Origin: JAZOTK01 sp045534775
GTDB lineage: Bacteria; Bacillota; Clostridia; RUG12999
Reading direction: 5' to 3'
DNA length: 9,796 bases
Assembly (NCBI GenBank): GCA_045534775.1
Contig: JAZSKI010000050.1
Span: forward strand, 1-9,796
Shown piece after piece: positions 1-6,504 of this stretch (its first letter is position 1; each line of letters begins with the position of its first letter). The notes below the pieces were generated by a model. The model was not told the origin of the DNA, searched no databases, and was given only the letters and a program-made list of their open reading frames with translations. The position numbers and the translations under genes are program-made.

Positions 1-54
1 AGGTAAGTGACACCCCAAATCTTTGATTTGGCTGGTGGAACTTATACATGGGAG
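1..54. repeat. Left copy of a dispersed repeat that also ends the window
   Basis: Positions 5-54 are identical to 9747-9796, and positions 1-54 match 9743-9796 with one difference (T at 4, G at 9746). Both copies have the same orientation. The repeat contains a strong hairpin: CACC (11-14) plus CCAAATC (15-21), loop TTT (22-24), then GATTTGG (25-31), a 2-nt bulge CT, and GGTG (34-37). This gives an 11-bp stem. The repeat lies downstream of metG and has no open frame of its own. The right copy is cut by the window edge, so the true repeat may be longer. Confidence 0.9.
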
Positions 55-84
55 CGTAGCGAGTCGTAGGAAGGCTGTGTGGGG

Positions 85-113
85 TGTGCAAAGGGGGGCA
101 CTAATCCCTGTTA
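85..113. repeat. Repeat module, 'tgtgcaaa' type
   Basis: The stretch begins TGTGCAAAGGGGGGCACTAA and ends in CCCTGTTA. It closely matches 8821-8846 (TGTGCAAATGGGGCTAATTC followed by CTGTTA), with a few substitutions and a small gap. The TGTGCAAA head also opens the repeats at 6351 and 9612. It therefore belongs to the same modular intergenic family, although here it is joined to the 1-54 module instead of the CC(G)CCAGC hairpin module. No coding function is visible. Confidence 0.7.
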
Positions 114-123
114 CTTCACATTT

Positions 124-143
124 CCGCATCCGAGGGGGTGCGG
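124..143. other. Inverted repeat just after the metG stop
   Basis: CCGCATCC (124-131) can pair with GGGTGCGG (136-143), giving eight pairs with one G-T wobble around a 4-nt loop. It starts one base past the metG stop codon (TAA, minus strand, 147-145). On the minus strand the stem is followed by AAATGTGAAG, not a run of T. It may help end or stabilise the metG transcript, but it is not a standard intrinsic terminator. Confidence 0.4.
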
Positions 144-144
144 A

Positions 145-2049
145 TTATCCCACCCGGTTGCCGGTTTCGGTTTCTCTGTCTGTTGCAAGCAATACTATAC
201 CCGTTTCATCTTCTGTTGCCAGGAGCATACCATTTGATTCTATTCCTCTTATTTTTGCGGGTTTCAGGTTTGCAACCACTATAATATTTTTACCTATCAT
301 ATCCTCGGGTTTATAGGATTTTGCTATACCTGACACGATTTGTCTTGTGTTGCCGCCCAAATCGAGGGTCAGTTTCAGAAGCTTATCTGCTTTTTCCACC
401 TTTTCTGCGGCAGTTACCTTTGCAACTCTCAAATCTATTTTTGCGAAATCCTCTATAGAAATTTCGGGTTTTAAGTTCAGTTCTTTTGCGGGCGGAGTCA
501 ATTCGCTTTCGATTTCCGCCAGCTTCTTTTCCTCGTCAATCCTTGCAAAAAGCACCGAAGCCTCGCCTACTTGTTCGATTTTCTCGCCGCCGAATTTTTC
601 CACGCTTGTCCAATCGCGGGCTTTGGCGTTAATCTGCGTTAAGATTTTCTCTGCGGTTTCGGGCAAGAATGCCTGAAGGAGAATACCTATGGTGCGGATT
701 GCTTCAATCAAATTATACAGTACGGTTTTCAGGCGTTCGGTATCATTTTTCGCCAGCACCCAGGGCTGAGTTTCGTCTATATATTTATTACTTCTTCTTG
801 CCAGAGCGAAGATTGCATCTAAGGCTTCCGCCACCTTAAATTCTTCTAACTTTTCGTCTGCCTTTTTAACGGTAGCCTCCGCTTCGGCAATAAGCTCTTT
901 ATCCTCTTCCGTCTGCACAGGGTCAAAAAGCCGGCCGTCAAAATACTTTTTCACCATAGCAACGCTACGGTTTACCAGGTTGCCCAAAGTGTTTGCCAGC
1001 TCGGAATTATATCTTGTAATAATATTTTCATAGGTAATTGTACCGTCCTGAGCGTAGGGCATTTCCGATAAAAGATAAAATCTCACGCCGTCTACACCGA
1101 AATGACGTACCAAATCATCGGCGTACATTACATTACCTTTTGATTTGCTCATTTTATCATTACCCGACAACAGCCAAGGATGACCGAAAATCTGTTTCGG
1201 CAGGGGCAAATCAAGTGCCATCAGCATAATCGGCCAATAGATGGTATGGAATCTTAATATATCCTTACCGATAATATGAACATTGGCGGGCCAGTATTTC
1301 TTGAAATTTTCCGAGGGGTTTTCCGTATCATAGCCCAGACCCGTTATGTAGTTGGTGAGGGCATCTATCCATACATAGATTACGTGTTTAGGGTCAAATT
1401 CCACAGGAATACTCCAGTCAAAAGAGGTACGTGACACGCATAAATCCTGAAGTCCCGGTTTCAGGAAGTTATTTACCATTTCCTTTTTACGGGATTCGGG
1501 CTGAATGAAATCGGGGTTCTCCTCGATATGCTTCATAAGTCTGTCCTGATATTTGCTCATTTTGAAGAAATAGGTTTCCTCTTTGGTTTTCTCTACGGGT
1601 CTGCCGCAATCGGGGCAACAGCCGTCTACCAGCTGAGAATCGGTGTAAAAGGTTTCGCAGGGCACGCAGTACCAGCCCTCGTATTCGCTTTTATAAATAT
1701 CGCCCTGTTCATAGAATTTATTAAAAATTTTCTGAACAGTTTTTTCGTGATGTTCGTCGGTTGTCCTGATGAATTTATCATAGCTTGAGTTCATCAAATC
1801 CCAGATTGCACGCACCTCGCCCGATATCTTGTCCACATATTCTTTCGGGGAAATTCCCGTTTTTTCGGCTTCCTGCTGGATTTTCTGACCGTGCTCGTCG
1901 GTTCCCGTCATAAAAAATACATCATAGCCTTTCTGCCGTTTGTATCTGGCGATTACATCGGAAAGCACTATTTCATAGGTGTTACCGATATGTGGTTTTC
2001 TTGACGTATAAGCTATCGCCGTTGTTAAATAAAATTTTTCTTTTTCCAT
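145..2049 (-). CDS. metG: Methionyl-tRNA synthetase with C-terminal tRNA-binding domain
   Basis: This enzyme charges tRNA-Met with methionine in the cytoplasm, using ATP, and is essential for translation. At 634 aa it has the length of a full bacterial MetRS with a fused tail. Seen in the sequence: a class I signature PHIGN at 19-23 (the HIGH motif with N in the last place), GTDEHG at 49-54, a zinc knuckle with CVPC at 128-131 and CPDC at 145-148, and KMSKS at 299-303. An anticodon-binding helical domain follows to about 500. An EMAP/Trbp111-like OB fold begins near 533 (DFAKIDLRVAKV) and runs to the end. The start is an ATG preceded by GGAAAGGA at 2066-2059. The gene is separated from murD by 203 nt that hold a repeat element, so it may be transcribed on its own, although no clear promoter or T-box leader was found. 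Confidence 0.97.
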   Translation of the reverse strand: MEKEKFYLTTAIAYTSRKPHIGNTYEIVLSDVIARYKRQKGYDVFFMTGTDEHGQKIQQEAEKTGISPKEYVDKISGEVRAIWDLMNSSYDKFIRTTDEHHEKTVQKIFNKFYEQGDIYKSEYEGWYCVPCETFYTDSQLVDGCCPDCGRPVEKTKEETYFFKMSKYQDRLMKHIEENPDFIQPESRKKEMVNNFLKPGLQDLCVSRTSFDWSIPVEFDPKHVIYVWIDALTNYITGLGYDTENPSENFKKYWPANVHIIGKDILRFHTIYWPIMLMALDLPLPKQIFGHPWLLSGNDKMSKSKGNVMYADDLVRHFGVDGVRFYLLSEMPYAQDGTITYENIITRYNSELANTLGNLVNRSVAMVKKYFDGRLFDPVQTEEDKELIAEAEATVKKADEKLEEFKVAEALDAIFALARRSNKYIDETQPWVLAKNDTERLKTVLYNLIEAIRTIGILLQAFLPETAEKILTQINAKARDWTSVEKFGGEKIEQVGEASVLFARIDEEKKLAEIESELTPPAKELNLKPEISIEDFAKIDLRVAKVTAAEKVEKADKLLKLTLDLGGNTRQIVSGIAKSYKPEDMIGKNIIVVANLKPAKIRGIESNGMLLATEDETGIVLLATDRETETGNRVG

Positions 2050-2122
2050 TATATCAATTCCTTTCCGCCACTGGCGCGTGACAATGAAATGTTGTTTTTA
2101 TGATTAAGCATAGGCTTGCACC

Positions 2123-2214
2123 GGCCAAATTAAAATTCGGGGTGTCTGTAATCATCCACCTCATCCGCCAGCCTGCGGCTGACACCTTCCCCTCAAGGGG
2201 AAGGCTATTTGGCC
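2123..2214. repeat. 92-bp two-hairpin repeat element with 8-bp terminal inverted repeats
   Basis: GGCCAAAT (2123-2130) and ATTTGGCC (2207-2214) are perfect inverted repeats enclosing the element, and both ends are flanked by ACC (2120-2122 and 2215-2217). Inside are two hairpins. The first is CAGCC (2169-2173), loop TGC, GGCTG (2177-2181). The second is CCTTCCCC (2185-2192), loop TCAA, GGGGAAGG (2197-2204). The core from 2156 to 2205 matches 6364-6412 closely. The element fills the murD-metG gap. It resembles a small non-autonomous palindromic element, but mobility is only inferred. Confidence 0.7.
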
Positions 2215-2219
2215 ACCGT

Positions 2220-2244
2220 CCCCCATAGCTTCCCTTACAGGGGG
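2220..2244. other. GC-rich inverted repeat downstream of murD
   Basis: CCCCC (2220-2224) and GGGGG (2240-2244) can pair around a 15-nt loop. The stretch lies 8 nt past the murD stop codon and directly borders the 2123-2214 element. Neither strand has a T-run after the stem, so it is a poor intrinsic terminator. It may be part of the neighbouring repeat. The murD stop itself lies in a short near-tandem stretch (GTGAATAGGGAATAGTGAAT on the minus strand). Confidence 0.35.
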
Positions 2245-2252
2245 CTTATTCA

Positions 2253-3614
2253 CTATTCCCTATTCACCAGTTCTTTAAACCTGTTTCCGCGCTGTTCGAA
2301 GTTTTTAAACAAATCGAAGGAAGCGCACATGGGTGACAGGATTACCGTATCGCCTTCTTTTGCCAGGCTTTCGGCGGTTTTTACTGCTTCTTCAAAGGTT
2401 TTTACCACCGTAATACGGGTATCGCCACCTGCTTTTTCTACGGCTTCTTTAATCTTCTCTGCCGTAGCACCTACCAAAACCAATTCTTTGACGGTTTCGT
2501 TGACTTTTTTCCCGATAGGGTCAAAGGGGATTTTTTTATCATATCCGCCTGCTATTAAAATCAACTTCTCGTCAAAAGAATTAAGTGCCGCCAGGGTTCT
2601 TGTGGGGCTGGAGGCTATGGAATCGTTATAGTAACGGACTCCGTTTTTCTCGCAGACAAGCTCTATTCTGTGGGGTACGCCGCGGAAATTTTCCGCCACA
2701 TACCTGATATCTTCAATTGTTACATAATTCCATACCGCCGCTATTGCCGCCATATAGTTTTCCACGTTATGACTGCCGGGCAATTTTATCAGGGTTTTGG
2801 GCATAATCTCGTGTTTTTCGCCCATTTTTGACATATATATAATATCATTTTCCAGATACACGCCGTTACCTGTTTTTTCACCAAAGGTTATAACCCGACT
2901 TTTGGCATCAAGCATCAGCAGTCTTGTGTTTTCTCTTGATGAGTTAAGTATCAGCTGATTATTTCCGCTTTGGTATCTATAGATATTTTTCTTGGCATCC
3001 TCATATTCTTTCATATCCTTATGCCAATCCAGATGGTTGGGTGTAATATTGGTTATCACCGCTGTATCGGGAGATTTTTTCATAGTAAAAAGCTGGAAGC
3101 TTGACAGCTCCACCACTACCTTATCGTCCCTGTGCATTTTTAAAACCTCGCCTATCAGCGGATTGCCGATATTACCGCCCAAATAACAGGTATAGCCTGC
3201 TTTTTTCAGCATTTCATAAATCAAAGTGGTGGTAGTAGTTTTTCCGTCACTTCCTGTTACTGCAAAGATTTCGCAGGGACAAAGGTCGAAAAACAGTTCC
3301 ATCTCGCCCGTAAGCTGTGCGCCCTTTTTCACCGCCTCCTTAAGCTGAGGCAGGTCGGGTCGTATACCCGGAGATTTGAAAATTATATCGGCTTCGATAT
3401 TTTCCAGGTACTCTTCGCCGCAAACAAGGGTAACGCCCATATTTTTCAGAGTTTCGGCGGTTTCGCCCAGCTCTTTTTCGGTTTTGCGGTCACGGGCTGT
3501 GACCACCGCACCGTTTTCCGCTAAAAGACGTATAAGCGGCAGATTGCTCACTCCGATACCTATTGCTGTTACCTTTTTATTTTTAACGCTCTTTAAATAT
3601 TCTTCCGCTTTCAC
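2253..3614 (-). CDS. murD: UDP-N-acetylmuramoyl-L-alanine--D-glutamate ligase
   Basis: MurD adds D-glutamate to UDP-MurNAc-L-Ala using ATP, the second amino-acid step of cytoplasmic peptidoglycan precursor synthesis. Counting from the chosen start (453 aa, close to the family's usual 450), it has an N-terminal nucleotide-binding fold with GIGVSNLPL near 19-27. The Mur-ligase ATP loop GSDGKTTTTT is at 121-130, GGNIGNP at 146-152, ELSSFQL at 169-175, and NITPNHLDWH at 189-198. The C-terminal ligase domain holds NDSIASSPTRT. The GTG start at 3614-3612 has GGAGAG six nt upstream and begins MKAEEYLKSVKNKKV, which fits the family. The frame stays open upstream to an ATG at 3746, adding 44 tyrosine- and acid-rich residues and overlapping ireB by 20 nt. 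That ATG has AGAGGT directly against it, too close for a normal site. Function is certain; the start is not. Confidence 0.95.
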   Translation of the reverse strand: MKAEEYLKSVKNKKVTAIGIGVSNLPLIRLLAENGAVVTARDRKTEKELGETAETLKNMGVTLVCGEEYLENIEADIIFKSPGIRPDLPQLKEAVKKGAQLTGEMELFFDLCPCEIFAVTGSDGKTTTTTLIYEMLKKAGYTCYLGGNIGNPLIGEVLKMHRDDKVVVELSSFQLFTMKKSPDTAVITNITPNHLDWHKDMKEYEDAKKNIYRYQSGNNQLILNSSRENTRLLMLDAKSRVITFGEKTGNGVYLENDIIYMSKMGEKHEIMPKTLIKLPGSHNVENYMAAIAAVWNYVTIEDIRYVAENFRGVPHRIELVCEKNGVRYYNDSIASSPTRTLAALNSFDEKLILIAGGYDKKIPFDPIGKKVNETVKELVLVGATAEKIKEAVEKAGGDTRITVVKTFEEAVKTAESLAKEGDTVILSPMCASFDLFKNFEQRGNRFKELVNRE

Positions 3615-3620
3615 AATTAT

Positions 3621-3626
3621 CTCTCC
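3621..3626 (-). promoter_or_regulatory. Ribosome binding site deciding the murD start
   Basis: GGAGAG on the minus strand lies 6 nt before the GTG at 3614. It is the only well-placed Shine-Dalgarno site near the murD N-terminus, and it favours a 453-aa protein over the 497-aa reading from the ATG at 3746. Confidence 0.6.
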
Positions 3627-3726
3627 AAACTTTCTGCCGGTTCGCTGTTCGTATTGGAATCTTTCCAAAAACGGCTCTATATTATGACTGAACCTGTATT
3701 CAGGGTCCTCATCATAGAAATAATCA

Positions 3727-3972
3727 TCATAATACTTGCTGTACATACCTCTTCACTATCTCCTCCAACAGCTCGTCTCGTTCAAGTTTGGTAATTTCAC
3801 TTCTGGCTCCCAGATGACCTGTGATATAGGTGGGGTCGCCCGACATAATATATCCCACTATCTGATTGACGGGGTTATATCCTTTTTCACAGAGTGCAGT
3901 ATACACCAGATTAAGTATCTCTTCTGCTCTTTTGCTCTTATCCTCTTCGTTATACAATAATGTTTCCTGCAT
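3727..3972 (-). CDS. ireB: IreB family regulatory phosphoprotein (UPF0297)
   Basis: This small cytoplasmic protein (81 aa) is the substrate of the PASTA-domain Ser/Thr kinase IreK in Enterococcus, where it tunes cell-wall stress and cephalosporin tolerance. The family core is clear: KGYNPVNQIVGYIMSGDP (30-47), then GARSEITKLERDELLEEIVKRY (55-76). Thr4 sits where, from memory, the enterococcal protein is phosphorylated; equivalence here is inferred. The start is the ATG at 3972, with AAGGAGG at 3987-3981, 8 nt away. The frame is open 13 codons further up, to 4011, but that part overlaps the GNAT gene and lacks a site of its own. The start comes 1 nt after the GNAT stop, so translation is probably coupled. 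Family members usually sit beside ruvX; here the neighbours are a GNAT-like gene and murD. Confidence 0.9.
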   Translation of the reverse strand: MQETLLYNEEDKSKRAEEILNLVYTALCEKGYNPVNQIVGYIMSGDPTYITGHLGARSEITKLERDELLEEIVKRYVQQVL

Positions 3973-3973
3973 A

Positions 3974-4321
3974 TCAACATCCTCCTTCGTGATTTGTAAA
4001 ATATCCTTCAAGGTTCAAATAAAGCAGGTCGCCCGCCGCTTCTTTAAACCCTAATTGTTTATAAAATTTATCATTTTTCACATAAACGTCCTGAATTCCG
4101 TTAATGTCAAGAAAATTCAGCGCCGCCTTTGCAATTACCTCTCTCATTGCTTCGTCATCACATTTCAGCTGTTCTATATAGCCTGCACCGTCTATAATAT
4201 CAAAGAAAACTCCGCCCGTAAGACCTTGCTCCTCATAACAGCCCATCATTATTCCCTTCGATGTGCCGTCCATATATTTTTCTATCTGCGGAATATCTGT
4301 TGCTACAGTTATTTTGAACAT
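3974..4321 (-). CDS. Small GNAT-like protein, possibly catalytically degenerate
   Basis: The product is 115 aa. The fold is suggested by an N-terminal strand (FKITVATDI), a mid strand pair (GGVFFDIIDGAGYIEQLKCDD, about 36-56), a helix (EAMREVIAKAALNFLDINGI), and the typical GNAT ending VKNDKFYKQLGFKE (82-94). The usual acetyl-CoA loop (R/Q-x-x-G-x-G/A) is not visible after the IEQLKC strand, where DDEAMRE stands instead. The protein is also shorter than the usual 140-170 aa. It may therefore bind a ligand or partner rather than acetylate. Start: ATG at 4321 with AAGGGAAG at 4335-4328, 6 nt away. An ATG 18 codons upstream would overlap rluB and has no site. It sits 2 nt after rluB and 1 nt before ireB. 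The substrate is unknown. Confidence 0.75.
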   Translation of the reverse strand: MFKITVATDIPQIEKYMDGTSKGIMMGCYEEQGLTGGVFFDIIDGAGYIEQLKCDDEAMREVIAKAALNFLDINGIQDVYVKNDKFYKQLGFKEAAGDLLYLNLEGYFTNHEGGC

Positions 4322-4323
4322 AT

Positions 4324-5040
4324 TTATCTTCCCTTCGTAAGCCGCATTATTTCTTCCTTTTTTAAATGTCTCCATTTACCTCTCGGCAAATTCCCCAGCA
4401 TTATATCATCTATGGCAACTCGTTTAAGTGCCGTTACGGGATGTCCTACCGATTCGAGCATTCGTCTTACCTGACGTTTTTTGCCTTCACCGATAATAAT
4501 CTTCACCGTAGATGTGCGTTCCGTACCCGATAAAAGCTCTGCTGTGCAGGGGCGGGTTTTGAAATCGCCTAAATCCACTCCTTTTGCAAGCTGTTTGATT
4601 GTCGTCAGGGTCGGCAGTCCTTTCACCTCGGCTATATAAGTTTTTTTATGATTATTTGACGGATGAATTATCTCGTTGGCAAAATCTCCGTCATTGGTCA
4701 TCAAAAGAAGTCCCTGGGTATCCGCATCAAGTCTGCCTACGGGATATATTCTGCCGTGGACGTCCTTTACCAAATCCATAACAGTGGGTCTGCCTCTTTC
4801 ATCCTCGGTGGTTGTAATATAACCTGCAGGTTTGTTAAGCATAATATAAAATTTTTTGCCGGTCAGCGACAGGGTTTTACCGTTCACCTGTACCTCGTCG
4901 CTGTCGGGGTCTATTTTTACGCCTTGGGTGCGGACCGTTACGCCGTTGACCTTAACCTTGCCTGCGGCAATAAGCTCTTCCGCCCCGCGGCGTGAAGCCA
5001 CTCCCGCATCGGCTATGAATTTTTGTAATCTAAGCTCCAT
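4324..5040 (-). CDS. rluB: RsuA/RluB family rRNA pseudouridine synthase
   Basis: This enzyme converts a uridine of ribosomal RNA to pseudouridine; RluB acts on 23S rRNA and RsuA on 16S. At 238 aa it shows an S4 RNA-binding domain at 1-48 (RLQKFIADAGVASRR, then GKVKVNG), the strand FYIMLNKPAGYITT (64-77), the catalytic signature GRLDADTQGLLLMTNDG (102-118) with nucleophile Asp105, and the C-terminal motif GEGKKRQVRRML (184-195). The ATG at 5040 has AAGGAG 7 nt upstream. Its place after a dac gene fits the dac-spm-rluB order of Bacillus and clostridia and favours RluB over RsuA, though the sequence alone does not settle the target base. It heads a tight run into the GNAT-like gene and ireB. Confidence 0.9.
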   Translation of the reverse strand: MELRLQKFIADAGVASRRGAEELIAAGKVKVNGVTVRTQGVKIDPDSDEVQVNGKTLSLTGKKFYIMLNKPAGYITTTEDERGRPTVMDLVKDVHGRIYPVGRLDADTQGLLLMTNDGDFANEIIHPSNNHKKTYIAEVKGLPTLTTIKQLAKGVDLGDFKTRPCTAELLSGTERTSTVKIIIGEGKKRQVRRMLESVGHPVTALKRVAIDDIMLGNLPRGKWRHLKKEEIMRLTKGR

Positions 5041-5145
5041 ATTTTATCTCCTTGTGCTGTGTGGAATATGCAGGAAAATCCGCATTTCTCCGTTGTTGGA
5101 TGTGCGATAGCTGTCCGCCTTATCTGCGGGATGCGGCGAGGTGGT
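5041..5145. other. Gap between dacF-like gene and rluB, no gene; partly repeat-like
   Basis: These 105 nt hold only the rluB ribosome site. GGGATGCGGC at 5128-5137 recurs at 9577-9586 within the right-hand repeat block, so the gap may be a decayed copy of the repeat family. This is where spmA and spmB would be expected in related gene orders; no trace of either is seen in any frame. No T-run terminator is visible. Confidence 0.4.
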
Positions 5146-6303
5146 TTATCCGAAAAGTGCCAGCACAAAATCCCACATTAGTTTAAATATATTATATCCT
5201 TTTTTCTCTACGGTGGTATTGGCGGTTACGTCTATTTCAAAAACCTCGCCGCCGGGGGTTGTTACCTTGGCTACGGCTACCTTATCCCCCGCGTAGACGG
5301 GGGCTTTCAGGACGGTTTTATCCATAGCTATCGTGCTTTTTTCTTTGTTGGTTATTTTAACCGGTACACATACGTCTTCATTTAGGACTGCACCTGTTTC
5401 GTTATATTTTCCGCCGCGGACTCTTACCGTTCCTATGCTTTCGCCTTTTTTCGCCACCTTTTCCAGCTTCCAGTTACCGAAGGCGTAATCGAACATTCTT
5501 TTATGTTCATTCCAGTCCTCGGCGCAGTTCAGGGTAACGGTAATGACACGCCAGCCGTCTTTTGTTGCCGAGCCTACAAGTGTTCTGCCCGTTTCGGGAG
5601 TAAAACCCGGTTTTATACCGTCTGCTTCTTCATACATAGATATAAGCTTATTGGCGTTATTTATGTAATGTATATCTCTGTCGCCGATGGGGTCTTCTAT
5701 ATATTTAGGTTTGTTTACAATTCTTTCAAAGGTTTCATTTTTCATAGCATAGCGAGCCAGCATCGCCAGCTCATAAGCTGTTGTATAATGATTTTCGGCG
5801 TAAAGCCCGTGAGGATTTTCAAATCTGGTATTTTCAAGTCCCAGCTCCGCCGCTTTTTTATTCATCAGCTTTACAAATTCTTTCTCGTTGCCCGAAATAT
5901 GCTCTGCCAGGGCTACCGCCGTATCGTTACCGCTTTTAAGCAACAGTCCGTGTATCAGCGTTTCAACCGTCACCTGTTCCCCTTCCGTCAGATATATGCT
6001 TGAGCCTTCCGTCAGAGTCGGATTTTTGCCTATTGTCACAACATCCGTCATATTGGTCATTTCGATTGCCAATATACCCGTCATTATTTTGGTTGTGCTT
6101 GCCATTCCGAGTCTTGCGTTGTAATTTTTTCCGTCTAAAATTTTGCCTGTTTCGCTGTCGATTATTATAGCCGCCTCAGCTGTATATTCTATCGCCCCGG
6201 CAGGCTGCACCATACTAATCAGCATCAGCATAGGCACTATTATTTTCATCATTTGTGTAAGAGCAGTTCTCCGCCCTTGTTTTAAAGAAATATAAGCTCT
6301 CAC
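5146..6303 (-). CDS. dacF: D-alanyl-D-alanine carboxypeptidase (DacF/PBP5-like, S11) with KPG in motif 3
   Basis: This family trims the terminal D-Ala from peptidoglycan stem peptides outside the membrane; DacF and DacB types shape the spore cortex. Numbering from the GTG start (385 aa): a basic N-region and hydrophobic stretch ending QPAGA near 37 form a probable signal peptide, SxxK is STTK at 69-72 (Ser69 nucleophile), and SGN is at 124-126. The third motif, normally KTG, reads KPG at 231-233 (codons AAA CCG GGT). A PBP5-type C-terminal domain follows from about 272, ending in a likely amphipathic anchor (FKLMWDFVLALFG). The start at 6303 has AGAAAGG (6319-6313) 9 nt upstream. A TTG at 6312 abuts that site, and ATGs at 6252/6249 have none. 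The gene lies between gerW and rluB; the symbol is by resemblance and the DacB type is possible. Confidence 0.9.
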   Translation of the reverse strand: MRAYISLKQGRRTALTQMMKIIVPMLMLISMVQPAGAIEYTAEAAIIIDSETGKILDGKNYNARLGMASTTKIMTGILAIEMTNMTDVVTIGKNPTLTEGSSIYLTEGEQVTVETLIHGLLLKSGNDTAVALAEHISGNEKEFVKLMNKKAAELGLENTRFENPHGLYAENHYTTAYELAMLARYAMKNETFERIVNKPKYIEDPIGDRDIHYINNANKLISMYEEADGIKPGFTPETGRTLVGSATKDGWRVITVTLNCAEDWNEHKRMFDYAFGNWKLEKVAKKGESIGTVRVRGGKYNETGAVLNEDVCVPVKITNKEKSTIAMDKTVLKAPVYAGDKVAVAKVTTPGGEVFEIDVTANTTVEKKGYNIFKLMWDFVLALFG

Positions 6304-6312
6304 CAAATTCAA

Positions 6313-6319
6313 CCTTTCT
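6313..6319 (-). promoter_or_regulatory. Ribosome binding site deciding the dacF-like start
   Basis: AGAAAGG on the minus strand lies 9 nt before the GTG at 6303 and directly against the TTG at 6312. Spacing favours GTG. The later ATG pair at 6252/6249 lacks a nearby site. Confidence 0.5.
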
Positions 6320-6350
6320 GTTTTGTTAATATGACCAGGCTGTCAGCTTC

Positions 6351-6411
6351 TGTGCAAAGGAGTCCACCTCACCCGCCAGCTTCGCTGACACCTTCCCCTA
6401 ACAGGGGAAGG
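6351..6411. repeat. Second copy of the two-hairpin repeat, with 'tgtgcaaa' head
   Basis: It starts with TGTGCAAAGG (6351-6360) and continues TCCACCTCACCCGCCAGC. Hairpin 1 is CAGC (6377-6380), loop TTC, GCTG (6384-6387). Hairpin 2 is CCTTCCCC (6391-6398), loop TAACA, GGGGAAGG (6404-6411). The core matches 2156-2205, differing mostly in loops and in one gained or lost base pair. It fills part of the 201-nt gap between gerW and the dacF-like gene. On the plus strand hairpin 2 is followed by CTTTT, but no plus-strand gene is present. Confidence 0.75.
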
Positions 6412-6425
6412 CTTTTAAATGTAGA

Positions 6426-6440
6426 TTTTCCGTAGGAAAA
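6426..6440. other. Short inverted repeat after gerW
   Basis: TTTTCC (6426-6431), loop GTA, GGAAAA (6435-6440) form a perfect 6-bp stem between the gerW stop and the 6351-6411 repeat. On the minus strand no T-run follows. It may belong to the repeat's flank, and its role is unknown. Confidence 0.3.
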
Positions 6441-6504
6441 GCGTCCATACCTCTTCCCTATTCTCTATCATTTCCAATTAATTCTATGCTCTTGCAGTCG
6501 TAGC

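Noticed and set aside
1980..1995. HIGH motif of MetRS reading HIGN, taken as a sign of inactivation
   Set aside because: From memory, PHIGNTYE is found in many clostridial MetRS proteins, and KMSKS and the zinc cysteines are intact.
2050..2252. T-box or methionine/SAM riboswitch ahead of metG
   Set aside because: The gap is largely a repeat element, and I see no T-box sequence or SAM-riboswitch helices.
6391..6416. Terminator-like hairpin followed by CTTTT on the plus strand
   Set aside because: No plus-strand gene precedes it, the T-run is short, and the same hairpin recurs as part of a repeat at 2185-2204 without a T-run.
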